Notes under the pieces: model-generated
The model's input: the letters and a program-made list of their open reading frames with translations, nothing else
Databases searched by the model: none
Told to the model about the DNA's origin: nothing
Translations under genes and position numbers: made by a program
Part shown: positions 5,011-7,556 of the stretch, piece after piece
Layout: each line of letters starts with the position of its first letter
How positions within the stretch are numbered: the first letter of the stretch is position 1
Origin: Betaproteobacteria bacterium
GTDB taxonomy: Bacteria > Pseudomonadota > Gammaproteobacteria > Burkholderiales > SG8-39
NCBI GenBank assembly: GCA_007280315.1
Contig: QYQC01000093.1
Span: 1 to 7,556 of the forward strand
DNA: 7,556 bases
Reading direction: 5' to 3'

Positions 5011-6278
5011 TCCGCCGCCGCTGCGCGCCGGATGCGGCGCTCGCGGCGAAAGTGCGCCACCGCCAGCGCGAGCGACGTCGCCTGCAGCAGTGCACAAAAA
5101 TAAAACGGTGCGCCGATACGCCAGTCTCCTTTCTCGAGGTGCGAGACCATCACCAGCAGCGGTGCGGCGAGCATGGGCGCGATCACCGCCGCCAGGCTGT
5201 TCAGGCCGCTCACTGCGCCCAGCGTCTTGCCCTGGCTCTTCGCGTCTGCTGCACCCGAGATGATGCTCTGGATCGTAGCCGAAACGGTGGCGCCGAGAAA
5301 ATTCAGGAAGATGATGGCAAACATCATCCAGCTCTCGGTCGCGGCGCCCCACGCGGCGTAGGCAAAGGTCGATGACACCAGTCCGAGCACCGCCATGCGC
5401 TGCGGACTGAAGCGCTTGAGCAGGCGCCCCAGCAGCAGGCCCTGCGAGACGGCCGATACCACGCCGACCGCCGCCAGCGACCAGCCGCTCTCCAGCGGCC
5501 CCCAGCCGAACTTGAACGTCGCATACAGCACCCACGAGGTATACAAGGTGAACTGCGCCAGACCGCTGCAGGCGATCACCGCCACCAGCCGCCCGGCGCC
5601 CTTCAATTGTGCCAGGCCGCGCAGCGACGCCACCGGATTGACGGCGCGCCAGTCGAACCCGTGCCTGCGCTCGACCGGCAGGGACTCCGGCAGCACGAAG
5701 TATCCATAGAGCAAATTCGTCAGGGCTAGACCGCCGGCGACGAAGAACGGCAGCTGCAGATTGATCGCGCCGAGGAGGCCGCCCATCACCGGCCCGACGA
5801 TGAAGCCGATGCCGAACATCGCTCCGAGCATGCCGAAGCGCTTCGCCCGCCCCTCCGGCGGCGTGATATCGGCAACGTAGGCGTTGGCAACAGCCAGATT
5901 GGATTGCATCGCCCCGCTCACCAGGCGCACCGCGATCAGCATCCATACCGCGGTCGCCATCGCGGTGGCGAAGAAACTCAGCGCGAGGCCGCAGAATCCG
6001 AGCAGCAGCACCGGGCGGCGGCCATGCTTGTCCGAAAGCGCGCCGAGGATAGGCGAAGCAAAAAAATTCGCCATGCTGAAGGTGAAGGTCACCACCCCGT
6101 ACCAGAAAGCCTGATCCGCCTGCGAGCCGGTAAAACTGCCGACCAGCGCCGGCAACACCGGGATCATCAGGCCGATCGCCACCATGTCGATCAGCGCCGT
6201 CAACATGATGAAAGGCATCGCTGCCTCGCGCGAGGCGCGCGCGGAAAAAAGTTTGAACGGAATTTTGGACGGGTTCAT
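5007..6278 (-). CDS. MFS transporter, TCR/Tet-like (drug:H+ antiporter type)
   Basis: This is a 423-residue inner-membrane major facilitator protein with about twelve hydrophobic segments and a central cytoplasmic loop (about 196-228). Motif A, GALSDKHGRRPVLLLG, lies at 79-94 after the second helix. The AYVADITPPEGRAKRFG segment (133-149) and the motif C-like GIGFIVGPVMGG (156-167) strongly resemble TetA-type exporters. The family exports drugs or metabolites using the proton gradient; the substrate here is unknown, and tetracycline resistance should not be assumed because many chromosomal relatives carry other cargo. The C-terminus is Arg/Ala-rich. ATG 6278 gives a short cytoplasmic N-terminus before helix 1. 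No Shine-Dalgarno is obvious; the ATG at residue 21 would leave helix 1 almost without a leading segment. A thioesterase gene follows on the same strand, and the HIT gene is divergent from a shared upstream region. Confidence 0.86.
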   Translation of the reverse strand: MNPSKIPFKLFSARASREAAMPFIMLTALIDMVAIGLMIPVLPALVGSFTGSQADQAFWYGVVTFTFSMANFFASPILGALSDKHGRRPVLLLGFCGLALSFFATAMATAVWMLIAVRLVSGAMQSNLAVANAYVADITPPEGRAKRFGMLGAMFGIGFIVGPVMGGLLGAINLQLPFFVAGGLALTNLLYGYFVLPESLPVERRHGFDWRAVNPVASLRGLAQLKGAGRLVAVIACSGLAQFTLYTSWVLYATFKFGWGPLESGWSLAAVGVVSAVSQGLLLGRLLKRFSPQRMAVLGLVSSTFAYAAWGAATESWMMFAIIFLNFLGATVSATIQSIISGAADAKSQGKTLGAVSGLNSLAAVIAPMLAAPLLVMVSHLEKGDWRIGAPFYFCALLQATSLALAVAHFRRERRIRRAAAAD

Positions 6279-6306
6279 GGCCGATCGGTAACGGATTTGA
6301 TTTGCC

Positions 6307-6322
6307 GCCGGCCCAATCCGGC
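6307..6322. repeat. Small inverted repeat in the MFS/HIT divergent region
   Basis: GCCGG (6307-6311) and CCGGC (6318-6322) are exact reverse complements with a 6-base loop. The site would be in the transcribed leader of the MFS gene, about 30 bases before its start codon, where a hairpin might affect translation. It is short and GC-rich, so chance is a fair explanation. Confidence 0.25.
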
Positions 6323-6363
6323 GCGCATCCCCCAGGAGCGGTGGTATCCTGATCGGGAATGCC

Positions 6364-6378
6364 GGAGTTTATACGTTG
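6364..6378 (+). promoter_or_regulatory. Ribosome-binding-site-like GGAG before an alternative TTG start of the HIT gene
   Basis: GGAG (6364-6367) lies eight bases before the TTG at 6376, which is in frame with the HIT protein and has no stop in between. If used, the protein would be 147 residues. The added residues (QASPDKNRQKFAVT...) show moderately coding-like third positions but match no HIT motif. The same bases carry the minus-strand -10 box, so the resemblance may be accidental. Confidence 0.3.
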
Positions 6379-6395
6379 CAGGCGTCTCCCGACAA
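6368..6395 (-). promoter_or_regulatory. Candidate sigma-70 promoter for the MFS (and thioesterase) transcript
   Basis: On the minus strand TTGTCG (6390-6395, 4 of 6) and TATAAA (6368-6373, 5 of 6) are separated by 16 bases. Transcription would begin near 6361, giving a leader of about 83 bases. This element overlaps the extended N-terminal reading frame of the divergent HIT gene, which is a mild argument that the HIT gene starts further downstream. Confidence 0.4.
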
Positions 6396-6435
6396 AAACC
6401 GGCAGAAATTTGCGGTGACCCGCGCGAATTCCCGA

Positions 6436-6819
6436 ATGACTGGAAAAGACTGCATCTTCTGCAACCCGAAGCGCGAAATTCTGGCCGAGAACGCGCTCGC
6501 GCTCGCGTTTTTCGACTCCTACCCGGTGTCGCGTGGTCACGGGCTGGTTGTGCCCAAGCGCCACGTGGTCACGATATTCGAGCTGTCAGACGAGGAATAC
6601 GCCGATTGCTTCAACCTGGTGCGCCCACTCAAGGATCTGTTGCTCGCGCGCTATGCGCCGGATGGATTCAATGTAGGCGTCAATTGCGGCGAAGCAGCCG
6701 GCCAGTCGGTGTGGCATGCGCACATCCACGTGATCCCGCGCTACACCGGCGACGTGGCCGAACCGCGCGGCGGCGTGCGCGGCGTGATTCCGTACAAGGC
6801 AAACTATAAAGAAGTCTGA
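6436..6819 (+). CDS. HIT (histidine triad) family nucleotide-binding hydrolase
   Basis: HIT proteins are small cytoplasmic hydrolases or transferases acting on nucleoside phosphoramidates, dinucleoside polyphosphates or related adenylates. The 127-residue protein has CIFC (6-9), a probable zinc-binding pair; GHGLVVPKRH (34-43); NVGVNCGEAAGQSVWH (79-94); and the catalytic triad HAHIHVIPRY (94-103), with His96 or His98 as the likely nucleophile by family analogy. ATG 6436 is chosen because CIFC normally lies within the first ten residues. It has no good Shine-Dalgarno. A TTG at 6376 would add 20 residues and does have GGAG eight bases upstream, so the longer form is a real alternative; that stretch also overlaps the divergent MFS promoter. 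The GST-like gene follows after 33 bases on the same strand and is probably co-transcribed. The exact substrate cannot be read from the sequence. Confidence 0.88.
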   Translation: MTGKDCIFCNPKREILAENALALAFFDSYPVSRGHGLVVPKRHVVTIFELSDEEYADCFNLVRPLKDLLLARYAPDGFNVGVNCGEAAGQSVWHAHIHVIPRYTGDVAEPRGGVRGVIPYKANYKEV

Positions 6820-6852
6820 ACCCGCGCAAAGACCTACTTGAAAGGACCCGCC

Positions 6853-7556
6853 ATGTCTGACCTGATGCTGCACCATTACCCGACGTCGCCGTTTTCGGAA
6901 AAAGTCCGCCGCGTCCTTGCCTACAAGAAGCTGGCGTGGAAATCGGTGCTCATCCCGCGCATCATGCCCAAGCCCGATGTGGTGGCGCTCACCGGCGGCT
7001 ACCGCCGCACGCCGCTGCTGCAGATCGGCGCGGACATCTATTGCGACACGGCGCTTATCTGCGATGTGCTCGAACATCTAAAGCCCGCACCCAGTCTCTA
7101 CCCGGAAGGCACGACCGGCGCGGTGCGCATCCTCGCGCAGTGGGCGGACTCCACGCTGTTCTGGGCGGCGATGGCCTACAGCTTCAGCCCTGCGGGTGCC
7201 GCTTTCATGTTCAAGGACCAGACGCCCGACGAGGTCAAGGCATTTGCCACAGACCGCGGCAAAATGAGTGCTGGCGCGGCGCGCATGGCCGCGGCCGATG
7301 CCACCTCCGCGTACAAATCCTACCTGCGCCGCATCGCCAGCATGGTGGACCATCAACCTTTCGTCATGGGCCAGCAACCCTGCCTCGCCGATTTTTCCTG
7401 CTATCACGCGCTCTGGTTTACCCGGCGCATCGCGCCGCTCGCCGGGGTTTTCGATGCCACGCCCGGACTAGTTGCGTGGATGGATCGCATGGGTGCATTC
7501 GGCCCGGGAACCATGGAAAAATCCGATGCGTCGGCCGCGATTGCGGTAGCCAGACA
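6853..7556 (+). CDS. Glutathione S-transferase family protein, partial (C-terminus off the right edge)
   Basis: 234 residues are visible and the frame is still open at the window end. The N-terminal thioredoxin-like domain (about 1-77) begins LMLHHYPTSPFSEKVRRVL (4-22). Ser12 or Ser15 lies where GSTs carry the residue that activates glutathione. RRTPLLQIG (51-59) holds the conserved cis-proline (Pro54), and CDTALIC (64-70) has Asp-Thr in the place of the usual Glu/Gln-Ser glutathione contact. The all-helical domain includes QPCLADFSCYHALWF (175-189), the typical N-capping region of GST helix 6. The protein probably conjugates glutathione to, or detoxifies, an electrophile, or acts as a redox or isomerase enzyme; the substrate is unknown. 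ATG 6853 has a clear AAAGGA Shine-Dalgarno seven bases upstream, and the 33-base gap from the HIT gene supports one transcript. At more than 234 residues it is longer than a classic 200-220 residue GST, so a C-terminal extension is expected beyond the edge. Confidence 0.85.
   Translation, partial: MSDLMLHHYPTSPFSEKVRRVLAYKKLAWKSVLIPRIMPKPDVVALTGGYRRTPLLQIGADIYCDTALICDVLEHLKPAPSLYPEGTTGAVRILAQWADSTLFWAAMAYSFSPAGAAFMFKDQTPDEVKAFATDRGKMSAGAARMAAADATSAYKSYLRRIASMVDHQPFVMGQQPCLADFSCYHALWFTRRIAPLAGVFDATPGLVAWMDRMGAFGPGTMEKSDASAAIAVAR

Noticed and set aside
4521..5375. A 284-codon plus-strand frame opposite the thioesterase and MFS genes
   Set aside because: It is antisense to two well-supported genes, and its Arg/Gly/His-rich product shows no domain.
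6345..6350. TATCCT as a plus-strand -10 box for the HIT gene
   Set aside because: It has 4 of 6 matches and no usable -35 hexamer at 16-18 bases; the expected position holds GC-rich sequence.
4936..6564. A 542-codon open frame on the minus strand, longer than the MFS gene it covers
   Set aside because: It is the out-of-frame reading of the MFS gene: Arg/Gly/Ala-rich with no domain, while the overlapping frame gives a clear MFS protein with motifs A and C. High GC content removes stops from the alternative frame.
5904..6809. A 301-codon plus-strand frame across the MFS start and the HIT gene
   Set aside because: It is antisense to MFS and out of frame with HIT; it is Arg/His-rich with no recognisable motif.

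Overview
The window is GC-rich proteobacterial chromosome. The gene families and their high-GC coding style fit a betaproteobacterium best, but no marker here settles the lineage. It holds seven protein-coding genes, five complete and one cut at each window edge. I see no rRNA, tRNA, CRISPR array, insertion sequence, phage gene or other mobile element, and no intact gene looks newly transferred.

Left part (1-1615): a minus-strand gene starts at 1261 and leaves the window at position 1. It encodes a highly charged Ala/Glu/Arg-rich coiled coil. From residue 70 on it keeps a strict 14-residue period for 25 units. Upstream is a 354-base divergent intergenic region with a plausible minus-strand promoter and a perfect 13-bp palindrome. 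A perfect 8-bp-arm inverted repeat lies just inside the coding region.

Middle part (1616-4007): a plus-strand ketopantoate reductase family gene (PanE/ApbA type) converges on a minus-strand adenine phosphoribosyltransferase-type gene with several altered substrate-site positions. Next comes a plus-strand NnrU-family membrane protein, preceded by a perfect TATAAT. A GC-rich hairpin lies after its stop codon, in the convergent gap with the next gene.

Right part (4083-7556): a minus-strand pair, a Tet-type MFS exporter followed by a TesB-like double-hotdog thioesterase, is divergent from a plus-strand pair. That second pair is a histidine-triad (HIT) protein followed 33 bases later by a glutathione S-transferase-like protein that runs off the right edge.

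Most genes are stand-alone housekeeping or accessory metabolic functions. The likely transcription units are MFS plus thioesterase, and HIT plus GST. I do not see a clear new multi-gene system. The item most worth following is the partial coiled-coil protein, whose C-terminal part lies outside the window.
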